Of a stretch of 64,000 bases of DNA, positions 21,910-32,609 are shown piece by piece; the first letter of the stretch is position 1, and the number at the start of each line of letters is the position of its first letter. The stretch comes from Plasmodiophora brassicae. Taxonomy: Eukaryota; Endomyxa: Phytomyxea; Phytomyxea; Plasmodiophorida. The DNA lies in the NCBI GenBank assembly GCA_036867785.1, contig CP145412.1:1116001-1180000 (forward strand), written 5' to 3'. Below the pieces are notes generated by a model. The model searched no databases and was not told the DNA's origin. It worked only from the letters and a program-made list of their open reading frames with translations. Position numbers and translations under genes: made by a program.

Positions 21910-22880
21910 TATTTGTGTAGCGTACCGGATGACAGAAAACAGACTCTAGCGGCCGGGTGACTGATCAGACATGTGTGAACAGCCCACGAACGATATACTA
22001 ACCATGATCGTGCTCGCGATGAAGAACGGGGTCTCGGCGTGGCGAACTTTCGGTTTCAGCCAATGCACCATCGTTGTTGGGCACATCCTCCTCCGCTCCG
22101 CGATCTGCAGGTCGCAATGGTAAGCGTCAACAGGCATGGGCAACGTTAACCACGATGTACGCTAACCTTGCTGACGGCTAGCATCGTAAAACAGACATTT
22201 GCGCCCAGAACGACGATCTGTTGCAGTGACGCCATTCTGCAAACACGTATGACACTTGGCGGCCTGCCTGTCAGTTGCGGAACGGGCGTCAAGTCGAGAC
22301 GTGCGTTGAACACGATCAGGCATGCAGTCGGCCACGCATTGCCCCCTGACGCAACGGAGGACGAGCGGCAACGTGAGCTTCTTGAGGCTCCGCTGCAGGT
22401 CGGGCGCCGGCAAGATGCGACTAAAACCCGGTTTGCAGGGAGGCAAGCGTGGACATCAAGCGCCGATACTGAAGATATCATCTTGAGCGCGATTGAAGAC
22501 AGCACCGATGCCGCTACACGGAATTAGTGTAGACCTACCAGAATAGTTAGGAATGAAGCACAACGCAAAGACTGCGCCTAACCTGAAATCGGGGCACGTG
22601 CAAGATGGAATGTTGCCGAGGGATACATCGCCGAGCATTACGTGGTGTCGATCCGGCCGGCTGATCAGAGGTTCCCACTTCGTACTCCCCTGTCACTGTT
22701 AGGTAAACCCCAAACTGAATGCAGTATAGATTCTCACCTGTATCCACCTCCCTAACTGAGCTGAGAAGGCGCGAAATGAGATGTCTCTCTCGAAAATGCT
22801 ATCAACGTAGTCGCTCCAGTGCTTGCCCTTGCAACTAAGGTTGGACAATATTCTTGCCGCCTCGTCATCCTGCTGTTTCT
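21910..22880. other. Interval without a supported gene
   Basis: Short frames occur on both strands (for example a Cys/Arg-rich one at 22162-22446), but none shows a conserved motif or convincing splice structure. No RNA gene was seen. Confidence 0.4.
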
Positions 22881-24060
22881 GGACCATTTCCGATGCGTTA
22901 ACATCCCGAATAAGTTGGCACGGTTAGGTCCAGGAAGGCGACGGCTGCAGTGGAGGTCGTGACGTTCGCCTGGACTCCCGGTATGGTGACGTTCATCATG
23001 TTGATCACGTTCGCTAGCTCTTATGGGCTTCCACGGTCGATCGCGCACACGTCGTCGGTGAACCGGCCGTAAAACCGGAATCGGGGCGCGTGTGCTGCAT
23101 CGAATCCAGTCATGTACAGGTTGGCGCTGATAACGGAGACGGTGTCGCCCATTGCGATACCGTCCAGATGTTTGAATACCAGCCGCGAGCCATATTGAAA
23201 ATAGTTGGCTTCACAGATAAACCTTACTGCGTCGAGTACGAAGTCGATTGTTTCTTGGTTGCCGTTGAAGGGTAAATGCAGAGCGAGTCGTAGCGTTTCG
23301 TAGAGATGGCTCACGATCATCATCGTGTAGAGTGAGGCTACGTCGGCTGATAGTAGTATGTCGTCCTGTGTGACGTCCATAATTCCTTCGATCGTTGTGA
23401 TCCGCTGCGTAGCAAAGGTGGCATAGGCATGCGTTCCAAGATTGCCGTCGGAAAGGTGGATAGCTTTGTCGTGATGCATGCTGGTTCGTTGACAATCGGG
23501 CGTCATGTGGGACAGGGCCACTTGTTCTTGTGCAGCTTCAGTGGAATTTCGGCAGGCGCGACTCCGTATGACGCAGGAAGTTATCGGCTTGCTTCGTGGT
23601 GATGTTCCTGAGTCCTTTGGCGCATGCTTGCAGGTCCTTGAAGCGTCCCTTCAGGTTGCTTAACGAGGCGGTTCAGGTGTGCTCTCGATGTCCCCAATAC
23701 GATGGTAGTGGTCCGCGTCGTTCAAATGGGTATCACCATTTCATGATACGTTGCACCAGTGACGACGCATATGCCCAGGTCCTTGTCTGCCTGGACGATC
23801 TTAATCCTTGCATCACGTTTCAGTTGCAGTATCACCCTTGTTATGGTCGTCTTGGGCTTGACCAGGTAGATATTCGACATGATCACGTTTTGACTTGCGG
23901 TTCGCATGTACTTCGTTGGGACGAGACCGGGCGGCGAGGTCTCTGGGGTCATCCAGTAGTTCGGCTCTCGGAGACGACGGTCGTAGTGCGCGCGCGTTGT
24001 CTTCAACTTGGGTCACATTGTGGAAATAGTCGAACAGTAGTACTACCCGTCTTAATCAAT
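22880..24060 (-). mobile_element. Penelope-like (or related non-LTR) reverse-transcriptase relic
   Basis: On the minus strand: an N-terminal piece IVQADKDLGICVVTGATYH (about 23780), then RT core pieces ILLSADVASLYTMM, a GIAMGDTVSVISANLYMTGF motif, RFTDDVCAI (the x-DD active-site block) and, lower, AAVAFLDLTVP (about 22940). The order and wording (GIAMGxxxxxxxANLYM, FxDD) fit Penelope-like RTs better than other LINE RTs; this is a family judgement made by eye. No GIY-YIG endonuclease was recognised. The element is broken, with several interruptions, and looks old. The DNA just 5' of it (24089-24241) recurs at 17.5 kb. Confidence 0.65.
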
Positions 24061-24088
24061 ATGCCGATGCTTGACGTTGATAGGTCTG

Positions 24089-24241
24089 GATGTCGGGGAC
24101 TGGCGGTTGCGGGCAGAACTTAGGACAGAGTCCTAGGATCTGTTGCTGTGCCTTCAGCTCGGTCGCCAGTGGTTCTGGGAGCGAATGTCGGGAACGGGGG
24201 CTTGGATCGTACGGTGCGTGCTAGTTCGGCGGCGGCTCGCG
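24089..24241 (-). mobile_element. 5' flank of the RT relic, repeated at 17.5 kb
   Basis: It matches 17493-17676 and on the minus strand encodes a LGLCPKFCPQPPVPDI phrase, so it is probably the N-terminal coding part of the same retroelement. Confidence 0.6.
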
Positions 24242-24267
24242 ACTCGATTCGATGATGCACGTACACG

Positions 24268-24573
24268 TTAATCTTGGCTAGTCGCGCGCGTTGCCGTTTG
24301 GACGTGCCTGCCTGCGATTCCTTGCCCTTGTCGTCCTCGCCCTTGTCCCCGTCCCTGGCCTTGCCTGTTGTTGTTGTTGGCGTTGTTGCTTTTGTTGGAC
24401 GTGTCGTTTCTGCAGTTGGTGTTGTTGGACGGGCCGTTTCTGCTGCTTCTGCTATTGTTGTTGGTGTTGCGGGCGCCGCTGCGCCCGTCTTGGTTTGCCC
24501 TGGTTGCGTTGCTTCGGCCGCCGGGTCGGGCGTTCCGCCGGCCTTGCCCGTTTCCCTGCTGGTTGCTGGCCAT
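24268..24573 (-). CDS. Asn/Gly/Arg-rich low-complexity ORF
   Basis: ATG 24573, 101 aa, opening MASNQQGNGQGRRNARPGGR. It is rich in Asn, Gly, Gln and Arg, with NNNNRQGQGRGQGRG near the C-terminus, much of it from imperfect (TTG/CAA)n trinucleotide DNA. It resembles RGG-type disordered RNA-binding segments, but it could equally be the 5' coding end of the adjacent retroelement or a chance frame. No domain is visible. Confidence 0.3.
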   Translation of the reverse strand: MASNQQGNGQGRRNARPGGRSNATRANQDGRSGARNTNNNSRSSRNGPSNNTNCRNDTSNKSNNANNNNRQGQGRGQGRGRQGQGIAGRHVQTATRATSQD

Positions 24574-24769
24574 GTACTTGGCGATAGCAGCTTGTAGTTG
24601 TTTTTCTGTAACTAGCCCATGGGGGCGTCTTGCTGTGCTCGTTGCGCCGCCAGTCGTTACGCCTTCTGTGCTTTTCGTTCTTCGTGGAGGATCTGCGTCA
24701 GTCGGACCTCCAGGCGAAAATGTTTGCTGTAGTGTTCGACCACGTCCTCGATGGGTTCCCGGAATCGAG

Positions 24770-24985
24770 CGGCAGGCTGGCAGCGTGCATTGTCAACTCT
24801 GTCCGCCTCTGCTACGAAACCGGTCGGGGCAGCTGGCTAACCGCGCCAGGCGCGGATCGGTCTTCTGCTACCCCTGCACAACCGTCGCGTTGTCTGGATG
24901 GCACTGCACTTTTCGTCGCATGGCATGAACATGCATTATGGGCACACCCGCTTCCGCTGTATCACGCGCGTATCGCCAGGCCTGA
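24770..24985 (+). repeat. Third copy of the UCH-downstream dispersed segment
   Basis: It shares with 18240-18405 (inverse orientation) and 34370-34500 (same orientation) a GCGGCAGGCTGGCAGCGTGC block, CCTGCACAACCGT, and a block running from the CATTTCGTC-type motif through ATGCATTATGG to CATCACGCGCGTATCGCC. It carries no UCH coding part here. Confidence 0.65.
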
Positions 24986-25600
24986 TCGTGGGCAGTGTTG
25001 GGGGCGCGAGTCCCCCCCCCCCGCGGCCCTCGCCCGCGTGAATCTGCGGGGAGTGCGCGCCCATTTCGGAGTTGCGCCACGGGGGTAACGTGTCCGGCCG
25101 CGGATTGGTTGCAGCGGGCGGCGGGTTGGGTTGCACTTGCAGCGGGCGCAACCTTGGACAATCCATTGGTGACGGGGAATCGAACATGCGAACGCAGATG
25201 AAGCGGACGGATACGCTGAATTTATCGGCCCCGATGGACGACCGCGATGAGGTCGCTGTTGCGAAGGGCGCCAGGGTCAGGCAATGCCGATCGTGTCACT
25301 GCGGGCGACTGATGCGGGGCGCAGGGGATCAGCATGACGAAGGTTGCGGACGAGGAGGCGGTCGAGAATGCTCAGGGCGCCAAGCGCCAGGTTCGCACCA
25401 GTGTCAAGGTCGGAGGCTGCCACGTGCTGATGACGTCGCTGATTCCCACCTGTAGGTACACCATGCGCCCGGAGGCGCAAGTCAGTGCCCGTTCGGTAGG
25501 GAGGACACAATGGCTCCTGCGACTCCGATCAGGCGTGGCAGAAACTCGAGCCAAATGGTTGACCATGTGCGCCTTGCCAGCCGCTAACAGCTTCCTGAAC
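24986..25600. other. Interval without a supported gene
   Basis: GC-rich DNA with a run of ten C residues near 25013. Frames on both strands lack recognisable motifs. It may hold the promoter or 5' exon of the Jupiter-like gene that follows. Confidence 0.35.
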
Positions 25601-25604
25601 CAAT

Positions 25605-26702
25605 TGTAGAGCCAGGTGTTGTCGACACCAGGCCGGCTGCCGTCTGCTTCATTCGAAGATGCATCTGGGAACATTGTCAGGCGCTCGTCCGAGGAGGCGA
25701 TGGAACGCGCAGGCTCATCTCCTGCGGTGGGGAAGTCTCGCCCCGAACAGCATACGTCGATCAAAATATTCCATGCTCCTGGAGGGCACAGCCGGATCCA
25801 GCTGGGCGGTGATACGTCTGCCCAAGAACGAGGTCTGGTCCTTCAGTGCGGTACCCGACAAGGCATCGGAAACTAAGTCATGAATCAGACTCCCGAAAGC
25901 CAGCGCCCGCCCCGAAAGAATCTTTCGTATCGTCGGCCGTCCCAAACTCGCCTGTGGTCGGCAAGGCCCGCCCTGATGAACACACATCCGTGAAGATTCA
26001 CTATGCTCCCGGCGGCTACTCGTCCATGGCGTCTCTCCTAGGCCAAGACGATTCAACCGCACCGACTCGCGAGTCTCACGTTCGACCAAACAACGTTCAG
26101 CGAGAGGCGGTCGCTTCGCAAGCTCCCTGGCAACACGTCAGTTGTGTACAATTATCTTTCTCTATATGTTTAGTTACTCACGTCCTCAGTGTAGGTTGGC
26201 AGCAAGCTAGACCAAACTCTGTCGCCTATTGTGGAAGCACATGCGGCGCCCAGCTCTTCGGCCGCTCCTGATGTGCCTGTGGTCGGCAAGGCGCGTCCTG
26301 ATGAGCATACGTCTGTGAAAATCTACTACGCCCCCGGCGGGTACTCGTCGATGGCGTCTCTCATAGGCCAAGACGATTCCAGCGCACCGGATCGTGAGCA
26401 TCGCGGTCGACGTCATTACGTGAACGGTGGCCGCCCTGACACGACTACGTCGAACGGTCGCCAGCAGGAAGTCAGTTGGTACAACTCGTTCGTCAACCGG
26501 AGTGTACTTATTTGTTTCGCGTCAGACTGGTGCAACTGTCCAATCGGAACTGCCAGAAGCGCGCCCGGCGTCGCTCGCTCGTACGTCGACACGCGTGCGT
26601 AACGCTCCTGGTACGTCACCGTGCCGTTTCGTTCACATGTCATGGTCACTGACAACGCCGTCAGGCGGGTCCTCAAACGGCAACATCCTGACCTGGCAGT
26701 AG
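25605..26702 (+). CDS. Jupiter/HN1- or SPIRAL1-like microtubule-associated repeat protein (partial structure)
   Basis: Three exons repeat one motif: HTSIKIFHAPGGHSRIQLGG (about 25753), HTSVKIHYAPGGYSSMASLL (about 25980) and HTSVKIYYAPGGYSSMASLI (about 26305). Each is preceded by VGKARPDEHT-like sequence; the last two are followed by GQDDSTAP or GQDDSSAP. The core PGGxSSxxxxG is the signature of Jupiter/HN1 proteins of animals and SPIRAL1 proteins of plants, which bind microtubules (family knowledge). A possible further decayed unit (RVRNAPGT, TPSGGSSNGN) lies at 26600-26690. Introns are short. First and last exons are not resolved, so coordinates are approximate. Functional assignment is inference from the motif. 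Confidence 0.5.
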
Positions 26703-26901
26703 GGATCGCATTCCGGTCCTGTTGCCGTTCGCTCTTCTTCCATTACACTGTCGCAGGCCACGTTCGAATGCCTAGTCCGTGTATAACGACCGCGAACAAT
26801 GATGACGCGCCTGTGACCCGAATGTGTTTATTGTCGTCCGACCACCCGTTACGCCTGTCCTGAGTGGGGTGGTCGCGTCGGTACCCGCCCGCAACCCACA
26901 A

Positions 26902-29900
26902 TCATGCCAAATTGGCAGCGTGGTCCACGTCTGGACCCCTGCGGGCATCGGCGTTGCCAACGTCGGGTTTGCTCGCCAGCTTGCCGTTGTCGTTGTTGTT
27001 GGCGGCGTGGCCAACGGGCACCGAATCCGCGCGGCGCTCTTGCCGCGTCCGAAGTCGCCTGACCAGGCATCGTCCCAGGCAGCACACGAGAATCGTCGTG
27101 ATCAAGGCGAGGCCCGCTGCCATAGCGATGGTGAGCGGCGTCCAGAATTGCGAGATGACGATCGGGTCCCGGTAGTAGTCGGGGAGGACGGCGGTCGTGC
27201 AATTGCCGGTGGCGATCTTGCCGGCCACCACCAGCGCGTACGGTTGCGAATTGCCGACGGGCACCTTGTACCCGGTGACGGTGACGTTAAAGTCGACCTT
27301 GCTGCTCGGGTCCGTGTTCAGGTAGACCGCCTCGACGTTGTTCAACCGGTCCGGGGCGCTGCCGCCGTTGCCGAGCAGCGGGTGGCCACCGGCGTGCACG
27401 GCCAGGTCGAGGTCGTTGACGAGCTGGACCGTGGCCCCGGCCGCCGGCGGCGGGTCGGTCCACACCAGCGTCACCCGAACCTGGACCGACCCCGGCCAGG
27501 CACAGAACTGGTAGGAATGCGATTCGCCGGCCGCGATCGTGCGATCGTGGAAGTCGTCGGCGCTGGCGAACTCCTTCCCCGGGATGAACTGGATGTACCC
27601 CATCGAGTAGTCCTGGACGAACACCGAACGCGTCAGCTGGAACCGGCCGAACCCTTGGTCGAAGTTCGGCACAGATCCGCCAACGTCCCTATGCAGGTGG
27701 GCGGCTCAGCGATACGGCCCTGCCGTGATGGAGCCAGGGCACCGACTTCCAGGACGTGCCAGGGCAGCTGGCCGCCTTCTCCTGCTCGACCTCGGTCCTG
27801 TAATCCGTGCTGATCAGGCGCTGGCCGCCCAGGTGGACGGCCCCGTTGATGACAAGCGCCTTGAGCAGGGCGGCGGACGGTGTGAACCCGTTGCCGGCGA
27901 CCTGGTACCCGGTCGGGTGATAACCTTCAACCAGGTACTGACGGATCAGCGCCAGCCCCCCTGGACGAACGTCAGTACGCTGCCCGGCTGCTGCTGCCCA
28001 TAGGCAGACGAACCTGTTAGAGACGGGACCGAGGTCGACGTCCCCATGGCCTGGCACAGGCAGTCGCCGGGCGAGTCGCCGCAATGTGGGGACGACGGGT
28101 TCCCACATGCCGATGTGACCGTGAACCCGGGCGTCTACCCAGCGCGTGCCCGGTTAGCGAATCCTGCTCGCAGGCACGCAGGTGGTGCCACGTGGTCGTA
28201 CGAGGATGTCGGGTTTGATACGACCGTCGAGCGTGGGCCCCACGCTGCTGTACGATGGAATGTCGTCGATGCCGTAATGCGACGCGCCCACGGCGGCCAC
28301 TTCCGCGGGCACCATTGTCGACCCGAACCCGAAGAGCGATCCCGACAGCGACGCCTGCGGTTGGCCAGAGCTGCCGACAGCGAGCGCGTTCTTGCTGGTC
28401 GCCGGCGACGTCAGCGAGCTCGGCTGGCCGCACCACCTACGTCGTCTGAGCAGATGGAACGTCACCTGGGTCGACAGCAGCGCTGGCTTACCCAAAGTTG
28501 CCGGCGGCGAACGCTGGCAGGAAGTCCTTGTGCGCGTACGTGAACGTGTCCACGTCGTGGGCGTACGTATCTGTTGGCGACGATCGTTTGGTGAGGTCCA
28601 GGTGGGAGGGGGATTGGCCCGTGTCGACCCAGACCGTATCCATTGTTGTTCGGGTCGCCCCAGGCGTTGCAGCTGACACGAGCGCCGGCAGCGTACCCGT
28701 ACGGGAACAGGCCCGTGTTCAGGTCAGTGGGCACGCTCAGCCCTGCCGACACCGTCCCGATGCCGAAGAAGGCGATCTTGGCGTTGGGCGCCATGCCGCG
28801 ATGCCTGCCCCCGTACACCTGATGAGCCAGGAACAACAGGAGCATAACGGCCAGAAGGCACATACGAAACATAGTCGCCGTGGGCGTGGCCAGAGGCGGG
28901 CGACCCGGCCGCCGTTGCCGACACGTGCGTCCCGTGCCCAGAGAGCGATGGGTTCGAATCGTTCGTACTGCCCGCGTACCTGTGGGTGGGCGCGTTCCAC
29001 ACACGCGAGTCAGTCGCCGACCGGCCCGGGGAGGTCACCGCCTGCGGCGACGCCTACGTGACGTATTGGACGATCTTGCGCCTGGAACGCGCGTCGTCGT
29101 CCAGCGTTGCCAGGGCGCCGCCGTTCTTCGTCCATGGCAGGAACGGCGGCGGCTTCACGTCACCCGAATCGGCCTCGGCAAACAGGCAATGGTGCCAGTT
29201 GATGCCAGTGTCGGTGATGGCAATGACCTATCGACGAGCATTCGTCAGGGAGGGCGATCGCGCTGGGCGCCGTTTCTCACCTGGTTATCGCCCTGCAAGG
29301 CGTTCAACGTGGCTGACAGCTCGCGCTTGCCATTCTCCTGCCCAGTGGTGCCCACCGTTGTCGCCCAATTATTCATCGGCCTCATGCGCGACATCCTCTG
29401 GATGAACAGCACCTGAACGGGTCGCCAGAGGTCACACACCGCTCCCGCGCGAACGACCTGACCGCGGCGAGCAACCTTCGGGTTGACGGCCAGCTGGGTC
29501 AGTAGGGCGTCCGCGTCGGTGTCGTTGCCGATCACATAGACGATCCGGTTGCCGGATATGGTCCGGTCGCCATCGGGCCACGCGTCGTCCTCGCTGTCGT
29601 CGTCCGCCAAGCTGACCGCGATGGCGTCGCCCGGTTTCAGCTGTCCCATGGTGCCATTGCGCCACAGGTCTTCGGCGACCTTGTCCTGCGGAAGCATGAA
29701 ACTGCTCCAGACGATGCCTGGCGATCCCTGCACGGCAACCAGCAGGTCCCGGTACCTGACACGGTCGGTCGGGATCGTTGGCGATGTGAGTGGGCGCAGG
29801 ACCCCCGAACCGCGCCTACCTGGCATAGACGAGGAACGCGTTGTCGGGGTAGTAATTCAGGATCTGGATGCGATGCCCATCGCGAAGGTCGTCGGCGATG

Positions 29901-30139
29901 GCAGAGAAGTTCGCACGCAGCGCCTGGTCGATCTGGACGAGGAAGACGTGCCTCGTGCGGCTTCGCAGGTGCCCGGCGTGCGTCCGGTTGGTCGAATCGG
30001 GGATGTCGGTCCAGAAGTGCCCCCCGCCCGACGTCGACTTGGGCCCGGATTGCAGATAGACGGTGCGGTGGCAGGCAGAGGCACAGGACGCCAGGAAGAG
30101 GGTGGCCGTCGCCAGAGCCCAGGTTGCCATTCGCGACAT
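26902..30139 (-). CDS. Type I membrane subtilisin-family (S8) protease, TagA-C/large-subtilase-like
   Basis: ATG 30139 opens a signal peptide (ATWALATATLFLASCASA). The first exon (30139-29820) ends with IQILNYYPDNAFLVYA, typical of the prodomain of this subtilase group, and joins YRDLLVAVQGSPGI after a 64-nt intron (29819-29756). Catalytic blocks: Asp in VIAITDTGINWHHCLF (about 29220), His in SGHGTHVSATAAGS (about 28910), then GMAPNAKIAFFGIGT, DFLPAFAAGNFG (about 28500), SYSSVGPTLDGRIKPDIL and Ser in MGTSTSVPS (about 28035). A C-terminal beta domain (about 27650-27180; VRVTLVWTDPP) precedes a transmembrane helix (IAMAAGLALITTILVCCL) and a basic tail. All three catalytic residues are present. 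About seven introns are implied. The nearest wording I know is in dictyostelid/bacterial large subtilases; there is no ABC domain here. Likely processes secreted or surface proteins (inference). Confidence 0.8.
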
Positions 30140-30242
30140 CGGACCAGTCCCGATTGACGATTTACTGGGATTGGCACGCGTCGTCGCTGCCGAAGACCAT
30201 CGGATATCTGTATTACCGCACCCAGATATCTTCTGCCGCTGC

Positions 30243-31408
30243 TCACGTCCCGAAGTGAAAGCGAACAACGACACCGAGGTGGTCCGATGGGAACACGCGG
30301 CCGATGTGGTTGGGAGGGGCATCGGCCGGCAGGTCCACAGCGATTCGTCCAAAGGTGCGGTATGACGTCGATTGGACAAGGCCCTTGTCCAGCGACCTGT
30401 ACAGGACGCGATCGAGACGGGCCCTGGGCTCCTTGTCACTCGGGTGCCAGTCTCCATACGTGGCACCGTCGTCGCCTTCGCTTGCATCTGGTGCGACGAA
30501 TCAGCAGCGGAACGCATCTGGGACGGCAATGATGAACTGACAGGAGTCGGCCCAGCCAAGGTTCGCGATGTGCTGCGTTTCGCCAACGTCATCGCAGACG
30601 TTAAAGTCGCCGCACACGATGGCGACTGGCCACGATCGCAGGTGCTGGGTGACCTGGCGAAGTTGGTGTTCGCGAACGGGGCGGTCCTCGCAGTACGATT
30701 CCAGGTGGAACGTGCCGACCGCCACGAGTGCGTTCTTGAACGCGAGGACAACCCTGACGAGGCTGCGACCTAAGCGGGTCTGCTCGAAAGGAACCTTTTG
30801 TATCGACACGATCGGCAATCGCCGATGCACGAGAATCGCTGCGCCATACCAGGACCTGTCAGACCATCGTTACGAAGCACGGCTGCCGATAACGACGGGT
30901 TCCTACCCGTTGTCAAACGTGGAGCCGTCGACGTCACTGAGAACGAACGACTCCCGAATCCAAGGTTGCCGACGTGCTAGCGCCAGGAATGCGGCCGTGC
31001 ATTCCTGCAGGCAGATGACGTCGGGCGTCATGTCCCTTATTGTGTCCAGCGATTTCTGCCAGCGAATCCCCGAGTACAACTTCCCGAACCATACGTTCAG
31101 CGTCACAATCGTCAGGTCGGAGACGTGCTGCCTATACCAGTGCACGTTAGACGCCCCCACCCGAATATTATTCCCCCATGTTCCCTCCCACTGACTTACG
31201 CGTCCTGGTCATCGGAGAATCGCTTCACCCAGACCCCATTTACATAGTACCTTGGCGGGATCGAGACGGCATTCGGCGCGGCCGCTTCATACAGTATATG
31301 GATGGGAATCGTCCTACAAATAAGGCCATATAAGGCGACGATGAGGACGGCCCCGACTAGGAATAGGGCGAGCACTGTCCGACGCCGCTCGAGGCGTGAT
31401 ATCATCAT
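30243..31408 (-). CDS. Membrane-anchored TDP2-like endonuclease/exonuclease/phosphatase
   Basis: Exon 1 (31408-31200) encodes a signal-anchor (TVLALFLVGAVLIVALYGLI) and a short stem. A 68-nt intron (31199-31132; donor GTAAGT, branch-like CTAAC, acceptor TATAG) joins in frame to the EEP domain. Motifs in order: LTIVTLNVWFG, DVICLQEC, LSDVDG, GTFHLES, AIVCGDFNV and FPSDHLGVVV at the C-terminus (stop 30243). These are the metal-binding and catalytic blocks of tyrosyl-DNA phosphodiesterase 2 relatives (family knowledge); Asn, Glu, Asp and His are all present. A second intron interrupts near 30500. The N-terminal membrane anchor is unusual for a DNA-repair TDP2, so an ER or surface phosphodiesterase acting on another substrate is possible. 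It is 104 bases from the S8 protease start. Confidence 0.75.
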
Positions 31409-31454
31409 CCATACGGTAGGCGGGCCCGTAGACAGTATCCGTCACACATCACTG

Positions 31455-31690
31455 CGCTGATCGGAGGCTCAGCCATTCACGAATCCAGCCTGTACGTTTA
31501 CAATCCAACAAAGTGGTTCAGCTGTTCTGTCGTTCGACGATGGCGACCAAAGAACAGGACACTGTCCGGGTCACGCCCCATGAACTGTTTGACGACGGCG
31601 ACGGCCTGGCGAGTGTTCGTCCCGTGGTCAATCGGTCCCTTCTTGCGCCCGTCGATGTCGTACGTTGCAATCTGCGGCTGGATCTGAGGC
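31455..31690 (-). pseudogene. Detached 3' end of UCH gene with downstream DNA (copy B)
   Basis: Minus-strand frame with ATYDIDGRKKGPIDHG, then QAVAVVKQFMGRDPDSV, after which the reading differs from UCH and runs on. Downstream of the UCH part it shares the CGTTTACAATCCA region with copy A and with the UCH gene. The segment before DGRKK (CAGCCGCAGATTGCAACGTA) is shared with copy A at 17927 but not with the UCH gene, so copies A and B descend from one rearranged intermediate. It has no catalytic residues. Confidence 0.75.
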
Positions 31691-31699
31691 TGAAGTTCT

Positions 31700-32605
31700 A
31701 AGGTATATTATTTCATCGCCGCCTGGCATTTCGTGTAACTGACCGGTATTTATGTTGATCGGAACGTGTATGGCTATGCATCATTATAAGGGATCTGTTG
31801 ACCGATGCTACGACGGTCTCTTCAACGAATCTGGATCAAGGGCGACCCCTTTGGCACGCTTCAAGGTGCTGCTGGGCCACCTGCGGGGGTTCCGCTCATC
31901 GGAACGATCTGGTTCCAGTTATTCCAATGTCGTTGGCTGTACAGATTACAGCCCTCAGTACCGTCCTTTGGAACGCGCTGTGTTCGCTGCGTCGCGAAAG
32001 ATATTTCTGAACGGCCACACGTGGCTTGTTATCGATGGCGAGCTGATTCCATCACGATCGCAAACAGTCCAAGTATCGACTACGCTATTATGTTCTCCAT
32101 AAGTGATAATGGCACATTGTTCTTTAGGTTAAGTCCTTCCAGCCCCGAAAGACTGGGAAAGAAGGAGCAAGCGGTGATCAGATCGCTGAGACTTTGAGTG
32201 GTGCTATGGTCGGCGCGCGTTACGATCTAAAGGTGCCAAGACATTGAACGCTATTACTGGTCGCCATTCAAAGCCTCAGCGTTGGTCGGTGATGCACAGC
32301 CATACACGTTCCGACCAACATAATACCGGTCAGTTACACGAAATGCCAGGCGCCGATGAAATAATATACCTTAGAACTTCAGCCTCATCTGCATGGGTTC
32401 GTTGGCCGGCAGCCGCGTGCTTAGGCCGCCCGTTGACGTTCCGATATTCTGTTGCTGACGACTTGCTCCATGGTGGTGGCCGCCTTGTGGTATCAGGAGA
32501 CGATCGTCGATTGGAGATCACCCGCACCCTGCATGATCATGCCGTTGATGGCTACTTCCGTGAGGCCAAGACAACCGAACCCATAATGCGGGAATCCTGG
32601 TGGCC
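31700..32605. other. Interval without a supported gene
   Basis: Frames of 65-136 codons occur on the plus strand (for example one ending at 32197 with SPERLGKKEQAVIRSLRL), but they do not join into a recognisable protein and have no motif I know. No RNA gene was seen. Confidence 0.4.
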
Positions 32606-32609
32606 TCGT

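Noticed and set aside
24368-24928. Leu-rich plus-strand frame suggesting a membrane protein
   Set aside because: The polyleucine comes from (TTG)n trinucleotide DNA whose antisense reads as an Asn/Gly/Arg-rich frame; no topology or motif beyond the repeat.
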